Shown: piece after piece, positions 16,177 through 26,131 of the stretch
How the letters are laid out: every line of letters starts with the position of its first letter
How positions within the stretch are numbered: the first letter of the stretch is position 1
Source of the DNA: Nocardioides ungokensis
GTDB taxonomy: Bacteria > Actinomycetota > Actinomycetes > Propionibacteriales > Nocardioidaceae
Direction: 5' to 3'
Assembly: GCF_013466985.1 (NCBI RefSeq)
Contig: NZ_CP059164.1
Location: 558,001-622,000 of the forward strand
Length of the DNA stretch: 64,000 nucleotides
The notes under the pieces: model-generated
Databases searched by the model: none
What the model was told of the DNA's origin: nothing
Seen by the model: the letters and a program-made list of their open reading frames with translations, nothing else
Translations under genes and position numbers: made by a program

Positions 16177-17364
16177 ATGCCCGCGTGCCCCGGACCGGCG
16201 ACGGTCGTCTTCGACAAGTCGCTCACGGAGTACGACTTCGGGCCCGCGCACCCGATGTCACCGATCCGGGTGGACCTCACGATGCGCCTGGCCGACGAGC
16301 TCGGCGTGCTGGACCACGGGCTGCGGATGGTGCCCGCCCCGATCGCGGACGAGGCCCGGATCGCGACCGTGCACGACCCTCGCCTGATCGAGGCGGTGGT
16401 CCGGGCCGGCACGACGCCGGGGGTCCTGGACGAGGAGTTCGGGCTCGGCACCGACGACAACCCGACCTTCCGCGACATGCACCACGCGGCCGCCCACGTG
16501 GTCGGCGCGACCGTCGAGGCGTTCCGACAGGTCTGGACCGGTGAGAGCCTGCACTCGGTCAGCATCGCCGGTGGTCTGCACCACGCCATGCGCGACCGGG
16601 CCAGCGGGTTCTGCATCTACAACGACGTGGCGGTCGGCATCCAGTACCTCCTCGACCAGGGGGCCGAGCGGGTCGCGTACGTCGACATCGACGTGCACCA
16701 CGGCGACGGGGTCGAGCGGATCTTCTGGGACGACCCGCGGGTGCTCACCATCAGCCTGCACGAGACCGGGCAGATGCTCTTCCCCGGCACCGGCTTCCCC
16801 AACGACGTCGGAGGCCCCGAGGCTCGGGGGAGCGCGGTCAACGTCGCACTCCCGCCGGGCACCGGCGACGCGGGCTGGCTGCGCGCCTTCCACGCGGTCG
16901 TGCCGCCGCTGCTGCGGGAGTTCGATCCCGAGGTGCTGGTGACCCAGCACGGCTGTGACTCCCACATCGAGGACCCCCTGGCCCACCTGATGCTGACCGT
17001 GGACGGCCAGCGGGCGGCGTACCTCGCCCTGCACGACCTGGCCCACGAGGTGGCCGGTGGCCGGTGGGTGGTGACCGGCGGCGGTGGCTACGCCCTGGTC
17101 GAGGTCGTCCCCCGGGCATGGACCCACCTGCTCGCGGTTGTCGCCGGGCATCCGCTCGACCCCGAGACCGACACCCCGGAGGGCTGGCGGGCCTACGTGC
17201 GGGAGTCGTTGGGCCGGACGCCGCCGTACCGCCTGACCGACGGACGGACCATCGCCTGGCGCGACTGGTCGGAGGGTTACGACCCCGAGACCTGGCTAGA
17301 CCGGGCCATTCATGCGACGCGGATGGAGATCTTCCCCTGGCATGGGCTCGATCCGCTCCCCTGA
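16177..17364 (+). CDS. acuC: Acetoin utilisation protein AcuC / class I histone-deacetylase-like enzyme
   Basis: 395 residues, a zinc-dependent deacetylase of the arginase/deacetylase fold. Conserved motifs: YDFGPAHPMSPIRV near the N-terminus, SIAGGLHHAMRDRASGFCIYNDVAVGI, the metal-binding VDIDVHHGDGV (Asp-His), SLHETG, VTQHGCDSH and TGGGGYA. In other bacteria AcuC deacetylates acetyl-CoA synthetase. TACGGT (16165-16170) ends 6 nt before the ATG at 16177; an upstream in-frame ATG lies inside the intergenic region. Divergent from trpS. Confidence 0.9.
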   Translation: MPACPGPATVVFDKSLTEYDFGPAHPMSPIRVDLTMRLADELGVLDHGLRMVPAPIADEARIATVHDPRLIEAVVRAGTTPGVLDEEFGLGTDDNPTFRDMHHAAAHVVGATVEAFRQVWTGESLHSVSIAGGLHHAMRDRASGFCIYNDVAVGIQYLLDQGAERVAYVDIDVHHGDGVERIFWDDPRVLTISLHETGQMLFPGTGFPNDVGGPEARGSAVNVALPPGTGDAGWLRAFHAVVPPLLREFDPEVLVTQHGCDSHIEDPLAHLMLTVDGQRAAYLALHDLAHEVAGGRWVVTGGGGYALVEVVPRAWTHLLAVVAGHPLDPETDTPEGWRAYVRESLGRTPPYRLTDGRTIAWRDWSEGYDPETWLDRAIHATRMEIFPWHGLDPLP

Positions 17365-17549
17365 ACGTGCAACAGTGGGACTCAAGTAAACAATTGTGGG
17401 GGAGTGCAAGGGGACACGCCGAAGTCACGCAAGTTGCTTTGGTTAACCTCTTCCCCACGAGTCACATCAGGCTCTATTCTCACCGTGCGCGACGCGTGCA
17501 ATCACTGGTGGGGAAGCCTGTGGCGCGTCGCAAAGAAAGTCGGTGCACG

Positions 17550-17756
17550 ATGGCTACCAACTCGTCCGGGGACATCTCCGAAGCGAAGTTCCTGACCGTT
17601 GCCGAGGTTGCCGCGATGATGCGCGTCTCCAAGATGACCGTCTACCGCCTGGTCCACAACGGCGAGCTACCCGCCGTCCGCGTGGGCCGCTCGTTCCGCG
17701 TCCGCGAGGAGGACGCGAACGAGTACCTCCGCAAGAGCTTCTTCAACGCCGGCTGA
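17550..17756 (+). CDS. Excisionase-family helix-turn-helix DNA-binding protein
   Basis: 68 residues. FLTVAEVAAMMRVSKMTVYRLVHNGELPAVRVGRSFRVREEDANEYL is the MerR-like excisionase (HTH_17) domain covering nearly the whole protein. No phage integrase is nearby; the gene belongs to a conserved actinobacterial neighbourhood with bS22 and an SDR, so it is a host regulator rather than a phage excisionase. The 185-bp region before it holds the likely promoter (TATTCT near 17473) but no clear operator. Confidence 0.85.
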   Translation: MATNSSGDISEAKFLTVAEVAAMMRVSKMTVYRLVHNGELPAVRVGRSFRVREEDANEYLRKSFFNAG

Positions 17757-17898
17757 TCGGGCAGCCTCGCTGCGCATACAACACCCACATGGTGGACTTC
17801 GGTCCACTCGATTCCGCCCGTCTCGCGCGGGCCTATAGGCTGTCCGGGTCCTCCGGTGTTCTCCCGGTGCGACGACACAGCATTGTGAAAGGTATCCC

Positions 17899-18000
17899 GT
17901 GGGTTCTGTCATCAAGAAGCGGCGCAAGCGCATGGCCAAGAAGAAGCACCGCAAGCTGCTGAAGAAGACGCGCGTGCAGCGCCGCAAGCTCGGCAAGTAG
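17899..18000 (+). CDS. Small ribosomal subunit protein bS22 (AURKAIP1/COX24-like)
   Basis: 33 residues, almost all basic: starts [19 protein letters not shown] and ends QRRKLGK. It matches the tiny actinobacterial ribosomal protein first seen in mycobacterial ribosome structures. A GTG start with AAAGG 6 nt upstream. It lies 142 bp after the excisionase-like gene and 12 bp before the SDR gene. Its length makes it easy to miss. Confidence 0.9.
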   Translation: MGSVIKKRRKRMAKKKHRKLLKKTRVQRRKLGK

Positions 18001-18012
18001 GCCCTTCGCGCG

Positions 18013-19056
18013 ATGGGCAGGGTCGGCAGAGCAGTCCTCGTCACGGGGGTCTCCCGCGACCTCGGTCGGCGGTTCGCACGAGCCGTCGCCACCGACCCTG
18101 CCGTCGAGCGTGTGATCGGCGTGGACGTGGTCCCGCCGCGCGGTGACCTCGGCGACGTCTCCTTCGTCCGCGCCGACATCCGCAACCCCGTCATCGCGAA
18201 GATCATCGCGAAGGAGGACGTCGACACCGTCGTCCACATGAGCGTGATCGCGACGCCCGGCAGCGCCGGCGGCCGCAACACGATGAAGGAGCTCAACGTC
18301 ATCGGGACGATGCAGCTCCTGGCGGCGTGCCAGAAGGCGCCGAGCCTGCAGCAGCTCGTGGTGAAGTCGACGACGACGGTGTACGGCGCGAGCAGCCGCG
18401 ACCCCGCCATGTTCACCGAGGACATGGAGCCGCGGCGGGCGCCGCGGGCGGGATACGCCAAGGACGTCGCCGAGATCGAGGGCTACGTCCGTGGCTTCGG
18501 CCGGCGTCGCCCCGACGTGTGCGTGACGATGCTGCGTGCCGCCAACGTGGTGGGGCCCGACGTGAACAGCCCGATCACGTCGTACTTCCGGCTGCCGGTG
18601 ATCCCGACCGTCCTCGGGCACGATCCCCGGCTGCAGTTCCTGCACGAGAAGGACCTCCTCGCTGCGCTACGGCACGCGGTCGCCCACGAGATCCCCGGCA
18701 CGTTCAACGTCGCGGGTGACGGCATCCTGATGCTCTCCCAGGCCATCCGCCGGCTGCAGCGTCCCTCGGTGCCGATGCCGGCCTTCGCCGTCGGCTCGCT
18801 CGGCTCCGCCCTCCGCTCGGCCCGCGTCGCCGACTTCTCGCCCGAGCAGCTCGCGTTCCTCACCTACGGCCGCGGCGTCGACACCCGGGCCATGCGCCAG
18901 GTGCTCGGGTTCGAGCCGACCTTCACCAGCTCCGAGGCGTTCGCCGACTTCGGGTCGGTGCTGCCGCCCACTGGGGGCCTGTCCGACAAGGCGCTCGAGC
19001 GGGTCGCCCGTGCCCTGCCGGAAGTCCAGACCTCGATCGGAGCGCGACATGGGTGA
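18013..19056 (+). CDS. NAD-dependent epimerase/dehydratase (extended SDR)
   Basis: 347 residues. The N-terminal VLVTGVSRDLGRRFAR is the Rossmann TGxxxxxG variant; the later VKSTTTVYGAS and AGYAKDVAE segments occupy the positions of the Ser/Thr and YxxxK catalytic region. The ATG at 18013 follows bS22 closely. It overlaps the acyltransferase gene by 8 bp, so the two are translationally coupled and may act on the same lipid or surface component; the substrate is unknown. Confidence 0.82.
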   Translation: MGRVGRAVLVTGVSRDLGRRFARAVATDPAVERVIGVDVVPPRGDLGDVSFVRADIRNPVIAKIIAKEDVDTVVHMSVIATPGSAGGRNTMKELNVIGTMQLLAACQKAPSLQQLVVKSTTTVYGASSRDPAMFTEDMEPRRAPRAGYAKDVAEIEGYVRGFGRRRPDVCVTMLRAANVVGPDVNSPITSYFRLPVIPTVLGHDPRLQFLHEKDLLAALRHAVAHEIPGTFNVAGDGILMLSQAIRRLQRPSVPMPAFAVGSLGSALRSARVADFSPEQLAFLTYGRGVDTRAMRQVLGFEPTFTSSEAFADFGSVLPPTGGLSDKALERVARALPEVQTSIGARHG

Positions 19057-20187
19057 CGCCGAGATCATCCCGATCGGCACCCGCGGCCGTCCCGGCCGCG
19101 GGACCGGCAAGCAGCCCTCGTCCGCGGCGCGCAGCCTCGCCACCGGCGGCAAGCCGGCGCCGCTCACGGCCCGCAAGCCCACATCCGACACGGCGCCGCA
19201 GGAGCCTGTGACCGAGGAGCCCACCGAGACCGCGCCCGTCGACGTCGAGCCCGGCCGGGCCCCGGTCACCACGCGCGACCGCGGTCCGCTGAGCGGTATC
19301 CCGACCTCCGACTGGCTCTCGGCGTTCCAGCACGCCGCCCGCGAGGTGTTCGGTGAGCAGTGGGAGCCGCAGCTGGCCCGCTTCCTGGCCTTCCTGCGCC
19401 GCCGCGTGACCGGCGACTACCAGGTCGACGAGTACGGCTTCGACCAGGAGATCGCCCAGCAGTTCTTCATGGCGGCGCTGCGCCCGATCGCGGAGAAGTG
19501 GTTCCGCATCGAGGTGCGCGGGGCCGAGAACATCCCCACCGACGGGGGCGCCCTGGTCGTCTCCAACCACTCCGGCACCGTCCCGGTCGACGGGCTGATG
19601 ACGATGGTGTCGATCCACGACCACACCGGCCGGTTCCTGCGGCCGCTCGGCGCGGACCTCGTCTTCAAGCTGCCGGTCGTCAGCACCATGGCGCGCAAGG
19701 GTGGCGCCACCCTGGCCTGCAACGAGGACGCCGAGCGGATGCTGCGCGGCGGCGAGCTGGTCGGTGTCTGGCCCGAGGGGTTCAAGGGCATCGGCAAGCC
19801 CTACTCCGAGCGCTACAAGCTCCAGCGCTTCGGCCGCGGTGGGTTCGTGTCGGCGGCGCTGCGCACCGGGGTGCCGATCGTGCCGCTGGCAGTCGTCGGC
19901 GCCGAGGAGATCTACCCGCTGGTCGGCAACATCCCGTCCCTGGCGCGGCTGCTGGGGTTCCCTACATCCCGATCACGCCGCTCTTCCCGCTGCTCGGGCC
20001 GCTGGGGCTGGTCCCGCTGCCGTCCAAGTGGCTGCTGGAGTTCGGCGAGCCGATCCGCACCGACGACTTCGACGCGGGCGCCGCTGACGACCCGATGCTG
20101 GTCTTCAACGTGACCGACCAGGTGCGCGAGACCATCCAGCAGACGCTCTACTCGCTGCTGATGAAGCGCCAGTCCGTCTTCCGCTGA
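19049..20187 (+). CDS. 1-acyl-sn-glycerol-3-phosphate acyltransferase-like protein, frameshifted
   Basis: LPLAT superfamily. A disordered Pro/Thr-rich N-terminus of about 95 residues precedes the acyltransferase domain with VSNHSGTVPVDG (His-Asp motif), ARKGGATLACNEDAERML and VWPEGFKGIGKP. The frame breaks near 19960: GGGTTCCCTACATC should probably be GGGTTCCCCTACATC to give GFPYIPITPLFPLLGPLG and continue to QSVFR. The length is two over a multiple of three, fitting one missing C. Cytoplasmic or membrane-peripheral; overlaps the SDR gene by 8 bp. Confidence 0.82.
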
Positions 20188-20225
20188 GCACGGTTCAGGG
20201 CAGGTCGGCTCCGGGGCAGGTCGGC

Positions 20226-21397
20226 TCAGGGCAGGGCGCCGTCGACCGTGTCCGTGGTCCCGTCGAGGATCTGGCCGACGTCGTTCTTGACGTCCTTGAC
20301 GGTGTCCTTCACGCCGGGCACGTCCGGGCTGGACGTCGGCTGGGAGCCGCCACCGGTGAGCCCGTCGGTGAGCGAGGTGATCGGGTCGGTCGGCGAGCCG
20401 GAGGTGGTGCCGCCGGTCGGACCGCCACTGCCGCCCGTGATCGGGTCGGTGACGCTGCCGGGCGGGAGCGCACCCTGTCCGAGGATCGGCAGGCTCGGGT
20501 TGCCGCCCTGGCCCCCCTTGCCCTTCGACCCGTCGTGCCGGTGCCGGCCGTGGCCGCCGAGCGCCTGCTGCGTGGAGAAGGGGTTCTCGGTGGAGGCGGA
20601 GGTCGGCGTGAAGATCGGCGGGATCTGCGTGATGCCGCCGCCCCCGCAGGACGGGCAGGCCTGGTGCGTCGCGTCGTCGATCGAGATCAGCACCTGCGCG
20701 GCGTGCATCAGCTCGTCGCGCGCGTCGGCGGGCACCACCGACTCCAGCGCGGTGAGCTCGTCGAGGCTGTTCTTGGTGAAGGCGCGCAGCTCGTCGATCG
20801 AGGCCTGGTTGCCGGTCTGGTCGTAGTCGCCGAGCAACAGGTCGGAGGCCTGCGCGGCCTGGTCCGTGAAGTCGTTGAGGGTGTCGGCGACAGCCAGGTC
20901 GTCCTCGGGGTGGTCGCCGTTGGTAAGTCGGGTGACCTCGTCGAGACGGTCGTTGGCGTGGGCGAGCACGATGGCGCCCTTCTGGCCCTCGCCGACGCTG
21001 ATGCCGGTCCGCACGTCCTCGATCGCCCGCTTGACCGGGTACAACGCGTCCCCGGGCAGGGAGCTCTGGGCGGCCATGGCCATGGACGTGGTCGCCCCGA
21101 CGAGTGCGAGCCCGCCGACAGCCACGGCGAGCCGGCGCTCGCGGGCCGGACGTCGGGGCGGGAGGGTCAGGCGGCTGGTGTCGGCGGGACCAGGGCGGTC
21201 TCGGCCTCGGCCAGCAGGCGGGCGCGGAGGTCGGCGACGAACTCGGGCCGGGCCTGCGGGGCGGGGGCCTCGCTCATGGCGGCGACCAGCTCGAGCAGCT
21301 GGGAGTACCGTGCGTCGTGCGGCCCCGCGGCCGAGGGGTCCTCGACCAGGGCTGCGAACTCCTCGGCGCGTCGTTGCGCCGCGAACACGGGCTTCAT
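20226..21397 (-). CDS. DUF5667 protein, probable RsbN-like anti-sigma factor, frameshifted
   Basis: Two parts in different frames join near 21180. The first starts MKPVFAAQRRAEEFAALVED and holds a small cytoplasmic helical domain up to AETALVPP. The second continues TSRLTLPPRRPARERRLAV, a transmembrane helix AVGGLALVGATTSMAMAA, then LPGDALYPVKRAIED and a long extracytoplasmic domain with a Gly/Pro/Thr-rich end. One missing G (CCGCCGACACC for CCGCCGGACACC) explains the break. It lies directly downstream of a BldN-type sigma gene, the position of rsbN in Streptomyces, so it likely holds that sigma at the membrane. Confidence 0.75.
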
Positions 21398-21553
21398 CGG
21401 ATCTGTCCTGTCGTCATGTCGTGCGTGTCGCTCCCCCGGGTGTGCCTCGACACGCACTCCAACGACGGGGTGGCGGGCGAGGTTACGGCGCCTCTGAAGG
21501 CGGCGGGGGCGGGGGCGACGACGGGGCCGACGACGGGGCCTGGAGGGTGCGCA

Positions 21554-22363
21554 TCACTCGCGGATCCCCTCGGGCATCAGCTTGGCGAGGTTGCGCACCC
21601 CGCGCAGCTGGAGCTGCTTGACCGCACCGTCGCTGCGGTCCAGGACGGCAGCCGTCTCGGCGATGCTCATGCCCTGGAGGAACCGCATGATCAGGCAGTC
21701 GCGCTGCTCGACGGGCAGCTGCTGGAGCGCCCCCAGCAGGATCTCGTTGGTCAGCCCGGCGAGCACCGTCTCCTCGGGACCCTCGGTGGCGTCGTCGTGG
21801 AGCCCCATGTCCTCGGTGGAGTGCTCCAGCCGGGTGCGCCCGGCCTTGAAGTGGTCGGTCGCGAGGTTGCGAGCGATGGTCATCAACCAGGCGCCGAAGT
21901 CCTTGCCCTGCCACCGGAAGCCGGTCATGCTCCGCAGCGCGCGGAAGAACGTCTCGGAGGTGAGGTCCTCGGCGAGCGTGGTCGACCGGGTCCGGTAGTA
22001 GAGGAACCGGTGCACCGAGGGCTGGTAGTGGTCGTAGAGCATGCCGAACGCCTCGGTGTCGCCGCCGCGGGCCAGCTCGACGAGGGCGATCAGGCGGGAG
22101 CGGTCGGCCTCGGACTCCTCGGAGGAGGCCGCGAGGTCGCCGTCCCCGAACCCGTCGGGCCCGCCGGTGGCGGAGGTGATCCCGCCGTCCGTGGTGGCCT
22201 CGGACATCAGCAGCCGGGGGCCGCCGGCGACCGCGACCTGGTCGACCACCAGGAGCCGGGCGACGGCTGCGCGCAGGGCGTCGAGCCCACGCGCCACGTC
22301 CATGGCGTCCCAAGACATCGTGATGAGACCCTCCCGGTCAGCTTCCCCCGAAGCCTCGGTCAT
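21554..22363 (-). CDS. BldN-type ECF RNA polymerase sigma factor
   Basis: 269 residues. Region 2 around EAFGMLYDHYQPSVHRFLYYR and DLTSETFFRALRSM with WQGKDFGAWLMTIARNLATDHFK; region 4 LPVEQRDCLIMRFLQGMSIAETAAVL then DGAVKQLQLRGVRNLAKLMPEG. The sequence closely follows Streptomyces BldN, including an N-terminal extension of about 90 residues before region 2, which in BldN is a processed pro-sequence. The ATG at 22363 is the longest start; one at 22318 has GAGGG 9 nt upstream and is a good alternative. Next to a DUF5667 anti-sigma candidate. Confidence 0.85.
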   Translation of the reverse strand: MTEASGEADREGLITMSWDAMDVARGLDALRAAVARLLVVDQVAVAGGPRLLMSEATTDGGITSATGGPDGFGDGDLAASSEESEADRSRLIALVELARGGDTEAFGMLYDHYQPSVHRFLYYRTRSTTLAEDLTSETFFRALRSMTGFRWQGKDFGAWLMTIARNLATDHFKAGRTRLEHSTEDMGLHDDATEGPEETVLAGLTNEILLGALQQLPVEQRDCLIMRFLQGMSIAETAAVLDRSDGAVKQLQLRGVRNLAKLMPEGIRE

Positions 22364-22449
22364 GCTACGGCGGTCGCACCCGTGCTAGGAAGGGTTGACA
22401 GGCAAAGAGTGGCCCACGCCACGTCGGTGGCGGAATGCCGGCCGGGGGC

Positions 22450-23337
22450 TCAGTGCCGGCGGCCTCGGAGGGACACGCCGGCGGCGACGGCGCCGGTGGC
22501 GGCCCCTGCCACCGCTCCGAACAGCAGGCCGGCCCGGGCCGCCTTGCGGCCGGTGCGGTAGTCGTGCACGCGCCACCCCATGTGACGCGCGTGGGCGCGC
22601 AGGCGGGCATCGGGGTTGATGGCGCACGGGTCCCCGACGAGGCTGAGCATCGGCAGGTCGTTCCAGGAGTCGGAGTACGCCGAGCAGGCGGCCAGGTCGA
22701 GGTTCTCCCGGGCTGCGAGCGCCTTGACCGCCTCGCCCTTGGCCGGGCCGTGGAGCAGGTCGCCCACCAGGTGCCCGGTGTAGACGCCGTCGACGTGCTC
22801 GGCGACCGTGCCCAGGGCGCCGGTCAGGCCGAGCCGGCGAGCGATGATCTGGGCGATCTCGATGGGTGCGGCCGTGACCAGCCAGACCCGTTGCCCCTGG
22901 TCGAGGTGCATCTGGGCCAGGGCCCGGGTGCCGGGCCAGATCCGGTGCGCCATCGCCTCGTCGAAGATCTCCTCCCCGAGCTCCTCGAGCTCGGCGACCG
23001 TGTGGCCGGCGATGAACGCCAGGGCGGAGCTGCGCGCGTCGGCCACGTGGTCGGGGTCCTCGACCCCGACCATCCGGAAGTAGGCCTGCTTCCACGCGGC
23101 GCCCAGGATCTCGCGGGTGGTGAAGAAGTGCCGCCGGTGCAGCCCCCGGGCGAGGTGGAAGATGCTCGCGCCCTGCATGACCGTGTTGTCCACGTCGAAG
23201 AACGCCGCCGACGTCGGGTCGGCGGGCATCAGCAGCGCGGACTCCACCTCGGCGGCAGCCGCCGCGGCCTCACCCGCGAGGGTCGAGCGCAGCTGCAGGT
23301 TCAGCGGCCGACGACTCTTGTCGGGATGCGGGTTCAC
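22450..23337 (-). CDS. HAD-superfamily IB phosphatase (SerB-like)
   Basis: 295 residues. Motif [12 protein letters not shown] (nucleophile Asp followed by Asp), motif [10 protein letters not shown], motif III Lys region [14 protein letters not shown], and motif [16 protein letters not shown]-terminal hydrophobic patch ([22 protein letters not shown]) then a basic tail suggests membrane anchoring. The substrate is probably a phosphoserine- or phospholipid-like monoester but cannot be told. The GTG at 23337 is supported by TACGCT (23344-23349 on the complement) ending 6 nt upstream. Divergent from the acyl-CoA ligase. Confidence 0.85.
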   Translation of the reverse strand: MNPHPDKSRRPLNLQLRSTLAGEAAAAAAEVESALLMPADPTSAAFFDVDNTVMQGASIFHLARGLHRRHFFTTREILGAAWKQAYFRMVGVEDPDHVADARSSALAFIAGHTVAELEELGEEIFDEAMAHRIWPGTRALAQMHLDQGQRVWLVTAAPIEIAQIIARRLGLTGALGTVAEHVDGVYTGHLVGDLLHGPAKGEAVKALAARENLDLAACSAYSDSWNDLPMLSLVGDPCAINPDARLRAHARHMGWRVHDYRTGRKAARAGLLFGAVAGAATGAVAAGVSLRGRRH

Positions 23338-23400
23338 ACCGGCAGCGTAGACCCCGCAGAGCGGCCCCAGCACGCACACAGCGTGTGGAAGTATCCCCAC

Positions 23401-25010
23401 ATGCCTGCAGACTCCACGGCGCTGCACGACGTGGCCGACCTCGTCGCCGACGCGGCAGCGGAGAGCCCCGACAAGCTCGCGATCGTCGAGGCGGGTGGGC
23501 GGAGCCTGACCTGGGCCGGCCTCGACGACGAGGTGAACCGGGTCGCCGGCGGCCTCGGGCCGCGGGCATCGTGGCCGGCTACCGGGTGCTGATCGCGGTG
23601 GGCAACCGGCTCGAGTTCGTGACGACGTACCTCGGCGTCCTGCGGGCCCAGGCCGTGGCCGTGCCGGTCAACCCACGCGCCACCCCGGGGGAGCTGGCGA
23701 GGATGATCGCCGACTCGGGGGCCCGGATGGTCGTGGTCGACCCCGACACCGTCGGTCCGGTCCGCGACGCCGTCGCCCTGGTCGCGCACGCGATCGCGGG
23801 GGAGTACCGCCTCGACCCCGACCTGCTCTCCCGGGCCGTCGTGCCTCGCGTGGTCGTCATCGACGAGGACCCGGCCGAGGGGGAGCGCTCCTTCGAGGAG
23901 CTGCGGTCCGCCCCGCTGCGCACCTCGCTGCCGCTGCGGGACCCCGAGCGGCTCGCCGCGCTGCTCTACACCAGCGGCACCTCCGGCCGTCCCCGGGCGG
24001 CGATGCTCAGCCACCGGGCGCTGCTCGCCAACATCGACCAGGTCGCCCGCGTCGAGCCGCCGATGATGCACGGCGACGACGTGGTCCTCGGCGTCCTCCC
24101 CCTCTTCCACGTCTACGGACTCAACGCGGTCCTCGGCGGCGTGCTGAGGCACCGGGCCAAGCTGGTGCTGGTGGACCGGTTCGACCCCCAGGGCACCCTC
24201 GACCTGATCGAGGACCAGGCCTGCAGCGTCGTACCGGTCGCCCCGACGGTCTTCGCGCACTGGCGCTCCATCGACCAGCTCACCGAGCGACTCGGGCCGG
24301 TGCGGCTGATGCTCTCCGGCTCCGCGCCGCTCTCGCCCGAGCTCCTCGCGGCGTTCGTCGAGCGCACCGGCATCCCGATCCACCAGGGGTACGGCCTCAC
24401 CGAGGCCGCGCCGGTCGTGACCAGCACCCTGTGCAGCGAGCAGGTCCAACCGGGCTCGGTGGGCGCCGCGCTCCCGGGGATCGGGATCCGCCTGGTCGAC
24501 GAGTCGGGCCGCACCCCGGCCGGGGAGGACCCCGGCGAGATCGAGATCTCCGGCGCGAACCTCTTCAGCGGCTACTGGCCCGACGGCTCCGGAGGGCCGG
24601 GCCCGGACGGGTGGTGGGCGACCGGCGACGTCGGGTTCATCGACGGCTCCGGCGATCTCTTCCTCGTGGACCGGCTCAAGGACCTCATCATCGTGTCGGG
24701 CTTCAACGTCTACCCGGTGGAGGTCGAGGAGGTCATCCGCGAGGTGGAGGGCGTCACGGAGGCCGCGGTGATCGGGGTCGAGGACGCCACCACCGGGGAG
24801 GCAGTGGTCGCCTGGGTGCGGGCGCCGGGAGCCGACGCGGAGGCGGTGCGGGCCGCCGTCCTCGCCCACTGCGAGGAGCGGCTGGCCCGGTTCAAGCGAC
24901 CGGGCCGGGTCGAGGTCGTCGACGAGCTCCCGATCACGGCCACCGGCAAGGTGCAGAAGGGGCGGCTGCGGAACATCGAGCGCCGCCGGACGCCGAGGCT
25001 GCTCGAGTGA
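23401..25010 (+). CDS. AMP-dependent synthetase/ligase (acyl-CoA ligase), frameshifted
   Basis: ANL superfamily, activates a carboxylate with ATP and then CoA. The P-loop-like motif [67 protein letters not shown] and the C-terminal catalytic Lys in [12 protein letters not shown] are present. The frame breaks near 23558: GGCCTCGGGCCGCGGGC should carry one more G to read [17 protein letters not shown]. Joined length about 537 residues. Most like long- or medium-chain fatty acid CoA ligases; the substrate is not certain. A 4-bp overlap couples it to the glutaredoxin gene. Confidence 0.85.
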
Positions 25011-25267
25011 GCGGGGCCGCTCCCCGGGTGACGCTCTACTCCCGACCCGGGTGCCACCTGTGCGACGCCGCCCGCGAGGTGGTGGCGAGGGTCTGCGCCG
25101 ACCTCGGCGAGGAGTACGCCGAGATCTCGATCGACGACGACCCGGGCCTGGTCGACCGCTTCGGCGAGGAGATCCCCGTGACGTTCGTCGACGGCCGCCA
25201 GCACGACTTCTGGCGGGTCGACGAGACCCGGCTGCGCATCGCGCTCACCGCTCCGCGGCACCCCTGA
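25007..25267 (+). CDS. Glutaredoxin-family protein
   Basis: 86 residues. VTLYSRPGCHLCDAAREV gives a CxxC redox pair (C-H-L-C), and IPVTFVDGRQ has the cis-Pro before the thiol site; the fold is thioredoxin-like (DUF836/glutaredoxin-like). The GTG at 25007 overlaps the previous stop by 4 bp. In Streptomyces a similar small gene precedes rex, as here, suggesting a link to redox control. Cytoplasmic. Confidence 0.85.
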   Translation: MSGAAPRVTLYSRPGCHLCDAAREVVARVCADLGEEYAEISIDDDPGLVDRFGEEIPVTFVDGRQHDFWRVDETRLRIALTAPRHP

Positions 25268-25343
25268 GCGACCCCGGCGGGCGTGGGCCTTCTCACATGT
25301 GCTAGTCCGCGTGCCGGGTGGCCCCGGACGGCGGGTCGTCTCG

Positions 25344-25374
25344 GTTTGTTCTCGCGTTCACAAACTCCTACAGT
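25344..25374 (+). promoter_or_regulatory. Rex operator and promoter of rex-hemACD
   Basis: GTTTGT (25344-25349) and ACAAAC (25360-25365) are inverted arms; the right half GCGTTCACA matches the Rex consensus TGTGAAC-N3-TTCACA. TTGTTC (25346-25351), a 17-bp spacer and TACAGT (25369-25374) form the promoter, so Rex bound here would block the -35 and spacer. It lies about 90 bp before rex, matching the known autoregulated rex-hemACD arrangement of Streptomyces. Confidence 0.8.
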
Positions 25375-25465
25375 GAACGAGCCGCACGGTTGAGCGCCCT
25401 GTCAGGCAGCCCTGTCAGGGGTGGCCGACCCGTCCGGCCCCATCCATGGCATGGAGACGAGAGCT

Positions 25466-26131
25466 GTGACTGCACGGACTTCCCCCGAGAGTGCCCGGGA
25501 CATTCCCGAGGCCACCGTGGCGCGACTCCCCGTGTACCTGCGAGCCCTGACCACACTGTCCGAGCAGGGCACCGCCACCTGCTCCAGCGAGCACCTCGCC
25601 GCGGCCGCCGGCGTCAACAGCGCCAAGCTCCGCAAGGACCTCTCCTACCTCGGCAGCTACGGCACCCGCGGCGTCGGGTACGACGTCGACTACCTGCGCT
25701 ACCAGATCGCCCGTGAGATCGGCGTGACCCAGGACTGGCCCGTGGTCATCGTCGGGATCGGAAACCTCGGCCACGCCCTGGCCAACTACTCCGGCTTCCG
25801 CAGCCGGGGATTCCGCGTGGTCGCGCTGCTCGACGCCGACCCCCGCCGCCACGAGGAGGTGGTCGCCGGCGTCGACGTGCGCCCCTTCGACGACCTCGAG
25901 CAGATCGTCCGGGACCACAGCGTGGCCATCGGCGTGATCGCGACCCCGGCCCTCGCCGCGCAGGACGTGGCCGACCGGATGGTCGGCTGCGGGATCACCT
26001 CCATCCTGAACTTCGCGCCCACGGTGCTCTCGGTGCCCGAGGGAGTGGACGTCCGCAAGGTCGACCTGTCCATCGAGCTGCAGATCCTCGCCTACCACGA
26101 GCAGCGCAAGACCCACGGAGCGACCACATGA
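25466..26131 (+). CDS. rex: Redox-sensing transcriptional repressor Rex
   Basis: Represses respiratory genes when NADH is low relative to NAD+. 221 residues. N-terminal winged helix (PVYLRALTTLSEQGTATCSSEHLAAAAGVNSAKLRKDLSYLG then GTRGVGYDV), Rossmann NAD(H)-binding VVIVGIGNLGHALANY, and the C-terminal domain-swapped helix. The GTG at 25466 is chosen because GGAGA lies 8 nt upstream; an ATG at 25451 lacks a site. It overlaps hemA by 4 bp (ATGA), so haem synthesis genes follow on the same mRNA. Confidence 0.94.
   Translation: MTARTSPESARDIPEATVARLPVYLRALTTLSEQGTATCSSEHLAAAAGVNSAKLRKDLSYLGSYGTRGVGYDVDYLRYQIAREIGVTQDWPVVIVGIGNLGHALANYSGFRSRGFRVVALLDADPRRHEEVVAGVDVRPFDDLEQIVRDHSVAIGVIATPALAAQDVADRMVGCGITSILNFAPTVLSVPEGVDVRKVDLSIELQILAYHEQRKTHGATT

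Noticed and set aside
20198..20227. Two copies of GGGCAGGTCGGCTC at the acyltransferase-DUF5667 junction
   Set aside because: A 14-bp direct repeat at a 16-bp period between convergent stops; too short and simple to assign a role.
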